This document shows, piece after piece, positions 46,716-57,019 of a DNA stretch of 64,000 nucleotides (position 1 is the stretch's first letter; each line of letters begins with the position of its first letter). The stretch is from Manihot esculenta (lineage: Eukaryota > Streptophyta > Magnoliopsida > Malpighiales > Euphorbiaceae). The notes under the pieces were generated by a model that was given only the letters and a program-made list of their open reading frames with translations, searched no databases and was not told the DNA's origin. The DNA lies in contig NC_035170.2 in assembly GCF_001659605.2 (NCBI RefSeq), positions 29,182,020 through 29,246,019 of the forward strand, read 5' to 3'. The position numbers and the translations under genes were made by a program.

Positions 46716-46939
46716 GATTACTTTCTGGAAAACAACATATAGCACAACACATCAGCAACATGTCAGCATACATCACATAATAAAACAATGCACATGCTTT
46801 AATCATGGCATTTCACAACATCATATAGACAGGACTGACATCCTATCCTAGTGGACATGTTTTCCCTATTGTGCTTGACCTTCTAAGAACTCTATGAGCC
46901 CATCTCTATCTATATAGGTCCGACCATGTGAACCTAACT

Positions 46940-46951
46940 GCTCTGATACCA
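46940..46951 (-). other. Primer binding site, element F
   Basis: Complement TGGTATCAGAGC adjacent to the 5' LTR, as in D and E. Confidence 0.85.
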
Positions 46952-46954
46952 CTC

Positions 46955-49038
46955 TGTAACAGTCCGGAAACCGAACTGCTACCGGCACTAGGATCCAGAT
47001 CGGCTTAAGGCCGCCTAGACCCGTAGTAAGCCTGCAGTGACCTCTGTGAACCTGTGAAATCCTGTACATGATCATACATTTTCTGTAAAAATTAAAAACT
47101 TTCCTTATTCCAAGACTTAACCTGTGCATACACTATTTCTATACTGTAAAACCCCTGCTAGAGCTCTCATCTATGCTCTAGGCGGGTCATCTCAAATAAT
47201 GTTAAGCCTGGTTTTTCATGCATATACAATAAAATCATTTGCATAAAAAGATCATGTACCCAAAAGTGTTACAACTCCTTATAATAGTCAAGCACAATTC
47301 TAAACACTATACATCATAAGCTATCTCTTTACATTTACATGTCCAGCTAAACTATTACATAACTCTTCTCTTTTTCTGTACCCTGCTGACACCCTTCTCT
47401 GGACTCTGAACCTGCAAAACTGGGGTTAAGGGAGAGGGATGAGCTATACTAGCCCAGTGAGCAGAACTATAAAACAGGTGATAAAAATGCTCTCATGGAA
47501 ATGCATCATAGCACAAGTATTTCATCGTCTGTTACTCAGACCCGTATGGGTTCACGCAAGCGTCCTTCCCCAGAGAGTTCACGCAAGCGTCCTTCCTCTC
47601 ACGGATTGATCATCAACATAGAATAATGCAATGCGTCATCTTCGTGAATTCTAATGCAATAACCTAAGTACATCATGATGCGTGCAACATGCTGAAAGTA
47701 TTTGATTTACCATCTTAAAATAGTTAAGTTTAGTTCCACTCACCTCTAGCTGACTCTGTATAAACTCTGCAGGTTCTGTAGTAGTGCTCACTGCTGACCA
47801 CTCTAGTTCCTCTGATCTGTTCCTACACAGATGGACACATATGAGGGACCAAACTAACTCTAGAATATCTCCATAAACTCCCCCAAAAGCCCTCTAAAAG
47901 CTCCTAAAACAAACACATATAGTATGCAAAGGAAGGCTGGACAGGGCACTTTCGGCGGCAGGTTCGGCGGCCGAAAGTCCTGTCCAGAGACGAAACTCAC
48001 ATACTTTCGGCGGCCGAATCCTCTACCTTCGGCGGCCGAAAGTCCTCTTACTAACCTTCGGGGGCACCTTTGGCAGCCGAATGTCTCGTCCAGAGACGAA
48101 ACTCAACCTTCGGCGGCACTTTCGGCGGCCGAACCTTGCCTCCAGAGACGAAAGTCCAAACTTTCGGAAGCAAGCTTTGGCAGCCGAAACTGCCTCCACA
48201 AGGGGTTCGACGGCCGAACATTCCTTCGGCGGCCGAGCCTGGCTTTGCCAAAAGGGCAGAGACTTGCTCTGCTTCATGCAAACTTTTCCCCAAACTTGTC
48301 TAACATGCATATCAAATACTCCCAACTATCACATACCATAAAACATGCATAAAGAGGTCCAAAACTAACCTATAACCTCAACAAACATCACAAATAACAC
48401 TTAAACATACTTGAACAACCAAGATCACCAAAACCTCCCTTAAACCTAATCATGCATACTACCCATACAAACTTCTTAAAACCTTTAAAAACCATACTAG
48501 AAGCTTAGGATCTTCACTTACCTCTTGAAAAACTCAAGGTTGAAGGATCCTAACGTGGAGTTATGAAGAAAATCTCTCCCAAAGCTCCAAGCTTCCAAAC
48601 TTTGCTCTTTTTGTTAAAAACCTTCAAAACATCCCAAAACTCTTAAAACTTTGGAAGATTTGGTGAAAAATCATGAAAACCATCAAAGTCAACATGAGGG
48701 GGTCTTGGCTCACCTTTGGCTGCAAATGAAGGAGAAATAACCTCCTCTCACCGACCTTTGGCCCTTTTATAGGTGGCTGGCCAGACCACCTTCGGCAGCC
48801 GAACGTGAAGCCGAAACCATGCAATGTTCGGCGGCCGAAAGTGACCTTCGGCGGTCGAACCTTTGCATTTCTCCCTTGTTGCTTTTCATTCAAAAACTCA
48901 TCTCTTTTAACTCTTAAAACATTAAAACCAACTTAAAACACTTTAAAACATATGTATTACCCATTCCAGAGGATTCCGACACCCGAGATTCCATCGGACT
49001 ATAGGAATTCCGATGCCGGACTCTAGCCGGGTATTACA
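46955..49038 (-). repeat. Element F 5' LTR
   Basis: 2084 bp. TATA in complement at 48764-48772, exon-like block 47744-47822, two TTCACGCAAGCGTCC-type tandem units at about 47550-47605. Confidence 0.92.
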
Positions 49039-49043
49039 TGGAT

Positions 49044-50527
49044 CATGCTAAAACATTTAACAATTTAAAAATATAGTTCTGTTCCACTCACCTCTGACAA
49101 CTGTTGAGCAGCCTCTGTGACTCTAACTCTGGGGGCCTCCTAGGTTCCTCGGGTCAGCACCTACACAGGTGGACTCAAATGAGGACCAAACATACTCTAA
49201 CATAACTCTAAACATCTCCCCAAAACCCCTCTAAAACATCCCAAAACAATCACATAAGACATGCAAAAGAAAGCTGGATAGGGCACTTTTGGCGGCAGGT
49301 TCGGCGGCCGAAACCCCCCTCCAGAGACGAAACTCATGCATGTTCGGCGGCACCTTCGGCAGCCAAAAGTCTCGTCCAAAGACGAAACTCAACCTTCGGC
49401 GGCACTTTCGGCGGCCGAACCTCCCCTCCAGAGACGAAAGTCCAATCCTTCGGGGGCAGGTTTAGGCAGCCGAAACCACCTCCTCAACACATTCGGCGGC
49501 CGAAGCTGGGTTCTCCAGTTAGGCAGAACCTTGCTCAACTCATACACAACTCCTCCAAACTTCACTCTAACATGCAAACCACTTCTCATCAACAAGCATA
49601 TACCCAAGTATATGCACAAAGGGGTCCAAAACTAACTTAATACCCCAACACACATATCAAACTCAACACATAACATGCTTTTACACATAATCACCAAAAA
49701 CCTCAACCTAACCTAAACATGCATCTCTACCATGAAACTCCCATAGAACCTCTATAACATGCTTTAAATACTTCTACTAACACATAGGGGCTTAGAACAA
49801 GCTCAAAACCCCAAAACAACTCATATAGCATACAAAGGCATAAAGGGTCCATAAACCCTCACATGCACAACTTATGAAAAACTCATGCAACTTAACCCCT
49901 TCTCTTCATAAAACTCACTTAAAACAACATAAAAGCTAATGATCTACACTTACCTCTTGAAGAACGAGAGTTGGTGCGATCCAAACTTAGAGATATGGAG
50001 AATCCAAGCTCCAAAGCCTCCAAGCTCTAAAACTTTGCTCAAAACTCAAAACTCTTCAAAACAAGGGTAAAACTCATGAAAACCTTGGAAGATTTGAAGA
50101 AATCTTATGAAAACATCCAAGGAGAGCAAGAACCTACCTTTGACAAAAAAGAGAGCTTCCAACACCCTCCTTTTCCGGTCAAATGGGCTTTTATAGGTGG
50201 CCAACTGCCTCTCCTTCGGCGGCCAAACCTGCATGCAAAACCATGCAACGTTCGGCGGCCGAACTTGGAGTTTCGGGAGCCAAACTTAAGGCACTTTCTG
50301 CGGCCGAACTTTACTTCGGCGGCCGAACCTTGCCAAAGCCTCCTTGGCCTTTTTCTTTTCAAAACTCATTTCCTTTTCACTTAAAACTATGAAAACATGC
50401 AAAAACATTTTGAAAAACCTCTATCTTACCCTTCTGGAAGGCTCCGACATCCTCGAGTCCCGGATTCCGACGGAGACTTCCGCCAGAAAGTAGGAATTCC
50501 GATACCGGGGTCTAGCCGGGTATTACA
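49044..50527 (-). repeat. Element C solo LTR, last piece
   Basis: Continues C after F. It includes the exon-like block 49092-49160, near-palindromes at 49295-49505 and 50215-50325, and the terminal GGGTATTACA. Confidence 0.85.
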
Positions 50528-50532
50528 GTCGA

Positions 50533-52983
50533 TCCAAGATAACAGATATTTGCTCTTGGTAGTGACTTTGTTCAACTGCCTGTAGTCGATACAAAGCTTT
50601 AAGGATCCATCCTTTATTCTCATAAACAACTCTAGAGCACCCCAAGGTGAGGTACTCGGTCGGATGAAACCCTTGTCTACCAACTCTTGCAACTGCTCTT
50701 CAACTCCTTTTACTCTGCAGGTGCCATCCTGCAGGGAGGGGTAGAGATGGGTCTGGTTCCATCATCACTTCAATTTCAAACTCTATCTCCCTAGCAGGTG
50801 GTAAACCTGGCAGCTCGTCTGGGAAAATATCTAAAAAACTCTCTGACTACGGGCACTGAGGCGGGCTCCCTGACCTAACTGCTATGCTCTCTAACATGAG
50901 CAAGAAACCCCTGACAACCTCTCCCGAACAACTCACGAGCCAGTAGGGCTGATGTCAAACCTCTAGGTATCCTTACCCTGTCCCCTCTAAAGACTACCTC
51001 TGATCCATCCTGAACTCTAAACCTGACTACCTTGTCTCTGCTATCCAAGGTAGCACCATGAGTAGAAAGCCAATCCATCCCTATAATGACGTAAAAAATC
51101 AGTCAAATCTAGAACCACTAGGTCGGCTGGAAGGCATCTACCCTCAACATACTCTGAACTATACCGGCAGACTGACTCTGCCACAGATGGATCACACTTG
51201 GATCTACTGACCCAAAGGGGACACTCTATCCCAGAAGCCATCAAACCCAATCTATCTACGGCTCTCGGAGCAAACAAAGAAAGAGAAAAACATCAGGGTT
51301 TATTAAAGCATACACATCAGAAACATACAAGAGTGAGATTACCTGTCATCACCATGTCCGATGCGTCAGCCTCCTGCTGGGACCTGTCATCACCATGTCC
51401 GATGCGTCAGCCTCCTGCTGGGTCATGGAGAAAATCCGAGCTGGAGCTGATGGACCTTCTCCGCGGAAACCTACTGAAGAAGGAGTTGTCCCCCTTCCTC
51501 TGCCTCGACCACTGACCTACGCCATGGCTGGAGCTACTGGCTGAGCCACACTACCTGAAGCTGTCTGCTGGGACTGTGCCAATAAGGTCGCAGTGGGACA
51601 CTCACGTGCCATGTGTCCCTCCTGCCCACACCTGAAACATGCTGTTGTCCCAATTCGACAGACTCCCTTGTGCGGCCTACCGCATCTCTTACATCCGGAG
51701 CCATCCGAACCAGAGCTCGAACCATCGCCTAAACCTAGATCAGACCTTAACCGATTCCAAAACTTGTTCTTCTTCGATCTTCTGAGGCCTTTGTCTCCCT
51801 TTTTACTCTTCGTGGTAGCCTCGCTCAGAGAGGAGAGATTAATATTCCCTGTCCCCGGGATTCCGGAACCCGAAGATTGTGCCACCTATTGCTTAACTGA
51901 CCCCTCAATGATGGCACTAGCCTCCATCTTCCATGCTGCATCCACAATGGTGTGGAAGCTCTTCCTCTCTGCTGTAAGGATCAGGGAGGAATACCTAGAG
52001 TGAAGTCTCATGGTATACCTCATAGCCTTCTTCTGATCTGTATCATATGCTTGCCCCACATACTAAAGCAACTCAAGGAACTTGTCTGTGTACTCATCTA
52101 CACTCATATCCTCCGTCTGCCTTAACTGCTCAAACTCAACAACCTTTAGCTCCCTTGAACTGTCTGGGAAAGCCCATCCTGCAAACTCATTAGCAAACTG
52201 CTCCCAGGATAAGCTTTCCAACCTTGGGTCCACATAATTTTTGTACCATTCTCTTGCTTTATTGCATTTCAATGTGAACCCTGCCATCTGAATGGCTCTA
52301 CTGTCATTGGCTCCTAGCTCATCCGTTATCATTTTCACCGTCTTGAGGTACTCAAACGGGCCATCTCCTGTTTTAAACTTGGGAGCATCCAACTTCAAAT
52401 AGTCGGTCATCTTTACCTTGCTCCCAACTGATGAGCTAGGTTTGGATGTTTGGACATCCGAGACTATAGGTTCTGCTGGTGGAGGAGGAGGTGTAGCATT
52501 CCCTGGGTTAGGGTTTGCTGTGAATGGATAAGAGGGTGAGGGTGGAAACATAGGATACTGTGGATATGGTGGGTAAAAGGGAGGATAGGGCATAAAGGTG
52601 GGATATGGGTTGTAGCTAGAGAAATCTGATGTACCTCCCATCGGATACCCTGGCCCCTGTGGGTAGGGTGGATACTGAGATGGAATAAACCCCGAGGCCT
52701 GAGCGCCTCTTTGGGACTCTCCCATATCCTCTTCTGACACACTCATGCCCAGACTACTGTCTCTTCTCTGATCATCCTCCTCTGATCCCCTCACATCAAC
52801 TGACCTTCCACCCTGATTAAATCTCCTCCTACTCACATCAAAAGACCTTCTAGGGTCCCTTGATGTTCCTTCTCTGCTAGACCTGCTAGATATTGCCCTT
52901 GGCAATGCAGGAGGACGGGCATCCATTTCCTCATTCTCTGGTGGGACTCCAGTCAATTGTGCAGATCGACGAGTACCTCGCAT
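50533..52983 (-). pseudogene. Element A gag-protease-RT (5' part), decayed
   Basis: Starts at an [10 protein letters not shown] frame (about 52983), preceded by a TTTTTCAG acceptor-like sequence. gag domain [17 protein letters not shown]; a nonsense codon near 52063; later the second Cys/His pair CKRCGRPHKGVC and knuckle [14 protein letters not shown] (51885-51517). A TAG near 51517 stands at the gag/pol boundary as in D and F. A protease-like region (51277-50875) is frame-shifted, and the RT N-terminus ([16 protein letters not shown] ... [11 protein letters not shown]) is cut at 50533 by insertion of C. A 47-bp tandem duplication at about 51341-51420 is also visible. Non-functional. Confidence 0.85.
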
Positions 52984-53171
52984 CCTGCTTCTGAAAAACA
53001 TCACACATCACATAAACATTAATGCACATGCATATAATCATGGCATTTCACATCATCATCAAGACATGACTCTATATCCTATCCTAGTAGACATGATTTT
53101 TCCTATTGTGCTTGCCCTTCTATGACCTCTATGAGCCCAACACACTCTAGGTCCGACCATATGAACCTAGG

Positions 53172-53183
53172 GCTCTAATACCA
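53172..53183 (-). other. Primer binding site, element A (one mismatch)
   Basis: Complement TGGTATTAGAGC: the methionine-tRNA primer site with one C to T change, consistent with the greater age of A. Confidence 0.75.
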
Positions 53184-53186
53184 CTC

Positions 53187-55485
53187 TGTAACGACACGAA
53201 AACTGGACCGCTACCGGCTCTAACGTCCAGATCGACGGAACCCGTAGCAAGCCTACTATACATCCTGTACCTCTGATAAATCCCATACATGATCATACAT
53301 TTTCATAAAGCTTTAAACTTTTCACATGTACCAAGCTTGACCTGTGCATGCACCATAACTGTAAACATAAAATCCCTTACTGGAGCCCTCATCAAATGCT
53401 CTAGTTGGATCAACATCTCATACATCAAGCTTGGTTTATCATTTCTTATCATTAAACATTTACATTAATATCATGTACAACAGGAATTTACAATAAACAC
53501 TAGGGCCAAGCACAATACTAATCCTCATTACATTACTTTACAATTCATTACATCATTTTACATTTCATTACATGACATGTCCACTAAAACTCTATTACAT
53601 GACATAACCATTACCCTTGCTGACTTCTTGCTACCTCTCCTGAACCTGCAACCCTGGGGGTTAGGAGAAGGGGGTGAGCTACTAAAGCCCAGTGAGCAGA
53701 ACAATAAAACAGTTTATAAAGATATGCCATCATGAAATGCATCACAACACAAATAAATCACCTTCAGATGGTATTGTCACCAATAGCGCTCTACATATCC
53801 AATAAATGCCGGCCCTCGACGGAGCTCCTCAGGACTTCCTCTTAACATAACATAACAATATCCAACTGTGCCAGGGGCGATTAGGCCACACCTGGTCTTC
53901 TCTTACATATACATATCATAACATGTCCAACTGTGCCAGGGGCGATACGGCCACGCTTGGTCTTCTCTTACATATAACATATTGCCAGGGGCGATACAGC
54001 CACACCTGGTCTTTCCATCTCATATCATATCATATCACATCGAGGGCTAATGGATCATCCAATATCCATCCACATCAACAATGAATAATGCAATGCGTCA
54101 TATTCGTGGATTCTAATGCAACAACCTATAAACATGGCAATCATGATGCATGAACATGCTTAAAAGTTTATTTGCTTTAAAATAAAAGAATTGTGTTCTA
54201 CTCACCTCTGGCTGACGCTTTACTGACTCTGTAGCAGCTAGCTCACTGCTGACCTCCTCGGTCTCTCAGGTTCGATCCTACACAGGTGGACTCAAATGAT
54301 GGACCAAACATACTCTAACATAACTCTAAACATCTCCCCAAAACCCTCCTAAAACATTACAAAACATTCATAGAAAACATGCAAAGGAAGGCTGGACAGG
54401 GTACTTTCGGCGGCAGGTTCGGCGGCCGAAAGTCTCTCCAAACCCAAAAGTCAGGCACTTTCGGAGGCAGGGTTCGGCGGCCGAAAGTCCTTTCAGAGCC
54501 GAAAGTCACCCACTTTCAGGGGCAGGTTTGGCGGCCAAAACTCCCCTCCAGAGCCGAAAGTCCAAACTTTCGGGGGCGAGTTTAGGCGGCGTAAACTGCC
54601 TTCCCTGGCAAGTTCGGCGGCCAAACCTTGCTTCGGCGGCCGAACCTGGATCCTTCTGAGTGGCAGAACCCGATTCTACCATCCCACATTCAACCATCCC
54701 AACTTCCTAACATGCATTCAACTATTCTAAAACATGCATAAACACTTATTCAAACATATAGGGGCATAAAACTAGCCTATACCCCAACAAACATCACATT
54801 GCATCACATTAAGCATAAAACTAACATAAACCCTAACATTCTAGATGTACTCTAAAACATGCATCATATACCCTTAAACCCCTCAAAACATACTTAAAAC
54901 ATAAGAGAGGGTGAGGATCTACCCTTACCTCTTGAAGATCGAGAGAAGGCGATCCAAACTTGGAAATTAGGAGGAAAAGAGCTACGGGGGTCTCCAAACT
55001 TCAAAACCTTGATCTTAGCTTAAAATCTTCAAAACATAGTAAAAACTCATAAAAACTATGGGAGATTTGAATGAAAACATAAAATCAACCATGGAGGGTC
55101 AAGAACTCACCTTTGCCCAACAATGGAGAGATAAAACTCGCCCATTTCCGGACATGGAGCCTTTTATAGGTGGCTGGTCAGACCACATTCGGAGGCCAAA
55201 GGTGCTTCCATAACTCCACCATGTTCGGCAGCCGAACTTGAAATTCGGCGGCAACAAAAGGGAGCCACCTTCGGCGGCCGAACCTGACATTTCCCTTCAA
55301 AACTTTCTTTTCTTTCAAAACTCAATTTTCTTTCTTGATCAAACTATAAAAACATGTAAAAACATTTTAGAAAATCATTATTTTACCCTTTTAGAAGGCT
55401 TCCGACATCCGAGAAATTCCAGATTCCAACGGAGATTTTACCAGAAGGTAGGAATTCCGGTGCTGGGATCTAGCCTGGTATTACA
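53187..55485 (-). repeat. Element A 5' LTR, uninterrupted
   Basis: 2299 bp from TGTAACGACACG to GGTATTACA. It contains the repeat array with TGCCAGGGGCGAT (about 53866-54012), exon-like block 54206-54277, near-palindromes at 54400-54660, and TATA in complement at 55161-55169. It is the reference for reassembling the split 3' LTR. Confidence 0.92.
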
Positions 55486-55520
55486 TTTTTTCTTGCTTTT
55501 TTCTCTCTTATATTGCCTTT

Positions 55521-55844
55521 TTAGAGTGACAAGCTCAACGGTCTTACTCTATCGCTCCCTTCAAACTCCTCCTTGGGCTTATTCCATACTTCCTTTAGAA
55601 TTTCACAATTCATAATTCTAATAAAAATTATATCCTTCAAACTACCATGTAAACACGTCAAAATTCTCGGCTTTCTCTTCTTTAATTTTTTATAATTTTT
55701 GATTTGGTTTAGAATTGGATCAAAACTAATGCCAAGTGGATATGCTCGATTTGAACAATATCCCACAAACTCTAAATAAGATTTCATTTTGATTATCCAA
55801 ATATGATAATTTTTTACATTAAAAAATAGAGGACCCATTCCCAT
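55521..55844 (-). pseudogene. Copia-type gag (UBN2/DUF4219-like) remnant
   Basis: A 107-codon minus-strand frame resembles the N-terminus of copia-type gag: GPLFFNVKNYHIWIIKMKSYLE, then CLHGSLKDIIFIRIMNCEILKEVWNKPKEEFEGSDRVR. The family normally continues in frame. Here the ending LSLSL is out of frame, while a shifted frame reads on into a Lys-rich stretch towards 55486, where element A inserted. A damaged, truncated old element or gene fragment. Confidence 0.6.
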
Positions 55845-56537
55845 AAAATTGTTACTAGACTGCTCTATTTTTAAGACTAAAAAATCAGAAATTCTCTCGC
55901 AAAAAAAAAAAAATTCACCTTCACGAGTTCATTAGAAAATCACATACGAAAAAAACTCAAATTATCTCCTTTATTTTTCACGAACATATAAAATTTTTTT
56001 ATATACAAAAATTAAATATAATAATTTTTAAAAATATCAAAATAAATATTATCATAAATTATCTCACAAATTTCCAAAATGATTATATAATTTTTCATAA
56101 TAATTTATTATTTAATGATATAGAAAGATTAAAAGATAAATTAAAATAATAAAAATTATTATTCTTCAATAGCACTTCTTGCTAGTCAAACTAACATGGC
56201 TGATATTATTGGAAATCATAGACCCAATGTATGTAAAAAAATATAAATTTGTGGTAGAGAAACTGAAGCCGGCTGATTGTGGACAAGGGCAAAGTTGAGG
56301 CGAAAAGAAGAAGAAGAGTGTCAGATAGCAACATGCCTAGATAGCAAGTTTTGGTTTCTTTCCATGAAGTTTCTACGGACCACTAGGTCACGACTTCGAT
56401 TTGGATATCATTTTCCAGGAAGAGTACTGTTGGCTTGTCTAGCACGGCACTTGTTGACTTTGAAGTCACGCGTTCTGCTCTCTTTAAATTCTTCAAGCTC
56501 AGTTGGAGTTACACAAGCATTCTTTCATCACTCATCT
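55845..56537. promoter_or_regulatory. Upstream region of the TNL gene
   Basis: AT-rich to about 56240. Two W-box cores (TTGACT type), the binding motif of WRKY factors, are seen: in complement at 56184-56189 and direct at 56454-56459 (TTGTTGACTT). An in-frame ATG at 56364 would add 58 residues before the TIR domain; the frame is open but the sequence looks unlike TNL N-termini. Regulatory meaning is inferred. Confidence 0.35.
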
Positions 56538-57019
56538 ATGGATGCTACTTCTTCAACCCCTCCTTGCAAATATGATGTTTTTATTAGCTTTAGAGGCAAA
56601 GATATTCGTGGGGGTTTTCTCTCCCATCTCTTTGATGCTTTGCAGCGAAAACAAATCAATCCTTTCATGGATGAAAACCTTCGTAAAGGAGAAGAGATCT
56701 CACCTGCTCTCTTGGAAACAATTCAAGATTCTTATGTCTCAATTGTTGTTTTCTCTCAAAATTATGCAGATTCTCCATGGTGCTTGGATGAGCTTGTGAA
56801 GATACTTGAATGCAAGGAAATTTTAGGACAATTAGTCCTACCAATTTTTTACCATGTAGATCCAACTGATGTTCAAGATCTCATTGGGAATTTCGGCGAG
56901 GCGTTTGCGGTTGCTAAGCATGGAGAAGAAGTCAAAGGTTGTTTAGACAAGGCGGATAAGTGGCGTCGTGCTCTGATGGAAATAAGCAATTTATCAGGAT
57001 GGGATTCAAAGAAAATCAA
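56538..57019 (+). CDS. TNL exon 1: TIR domain
   Basis: Residues 1-160. The start MDATSSTPP fits TNL N-termini. TIR motifs: KYDVFISFRGKDIR (11-24), then SPWCLDELVKILEC with the conserved catalytic-type Glu at residue 85, and LPIFYHVDPTDV. Ends with GWDSKKI and donor AA|GTAATT at 57020. The closest upstream in-frame ATG is 56364. Confidence 0.88.

Larger units (their letters stand above)
39636..49043 (-). mobile_element. Element F: full-length retrotransposon with disabled pol
   Basis: 9398 bp, 39641-49038, with TGGAT target duplications (39636-39640, 49039-49043). Minus orientation: 5' LTR 46955-49038 (2084 bp), 3' LTR 39641-41702 (2062 bp). The 22-bp difference is one unit between two near-palindromes (present near 48017, absent near 40698). 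gag is open. pol carries extra nonsense codons. It is closely related to D by eye (same gag and pol wording and the shared TAG). Confidence 0.93.
36315..50532 (-). mobile_element. Element C: solo LTR (minus orientation) split by G and F
   Basis: Begins TGTAACAGTCCGG at 36320 and ends GGGTATTACA at 50527, with GTCGA on both sides (36315-36319, 50528-50532). It sits inside the RT region of element A. Pieces 36320-37450, 39577-39640 and 49044-50527 total 2679 bp, a single long LTR with no internal domain. It contains a 243-bp tandem duplication. TATA in complement at 50188-50196. Confidence 0.9.
9199..55490 (-). mobile_element. Element A: outermost Ty3/gypsy chromovirus-type retrotransposon hosting all nested insertions
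   Basis: The LTR termini are TGTAACGACAC at 9204 and GGTATTACA at 55485, with TTTTT on both sides (9199-9203 and 55486-55490). The element is in minus orientation, so the 5' LTR is on the right (53187-55485) and the 3' LTR on the left (9204-9911 joined to 33086-34670). Its own sequence sums to about 8.9 kb (LTRs 2299 and 2293 bp, interior about 4.3 kb). Family order is gag, protease, RT, RNase H and a chromodomain-like C-terminus. The integrase core is deleted and the frames are broken, so it is defective. The whole nest accumulated inside it, making it the oldest insertion. Confidence 0.9.

Noticed and set aside
56277..56537. N-terminal extension of the TNL from 56277
   Set aside because: The frame begins at TTG; MDATSSTPP at 56538 fits the family start. 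The ATG at 56364 is kept only as an alternative.
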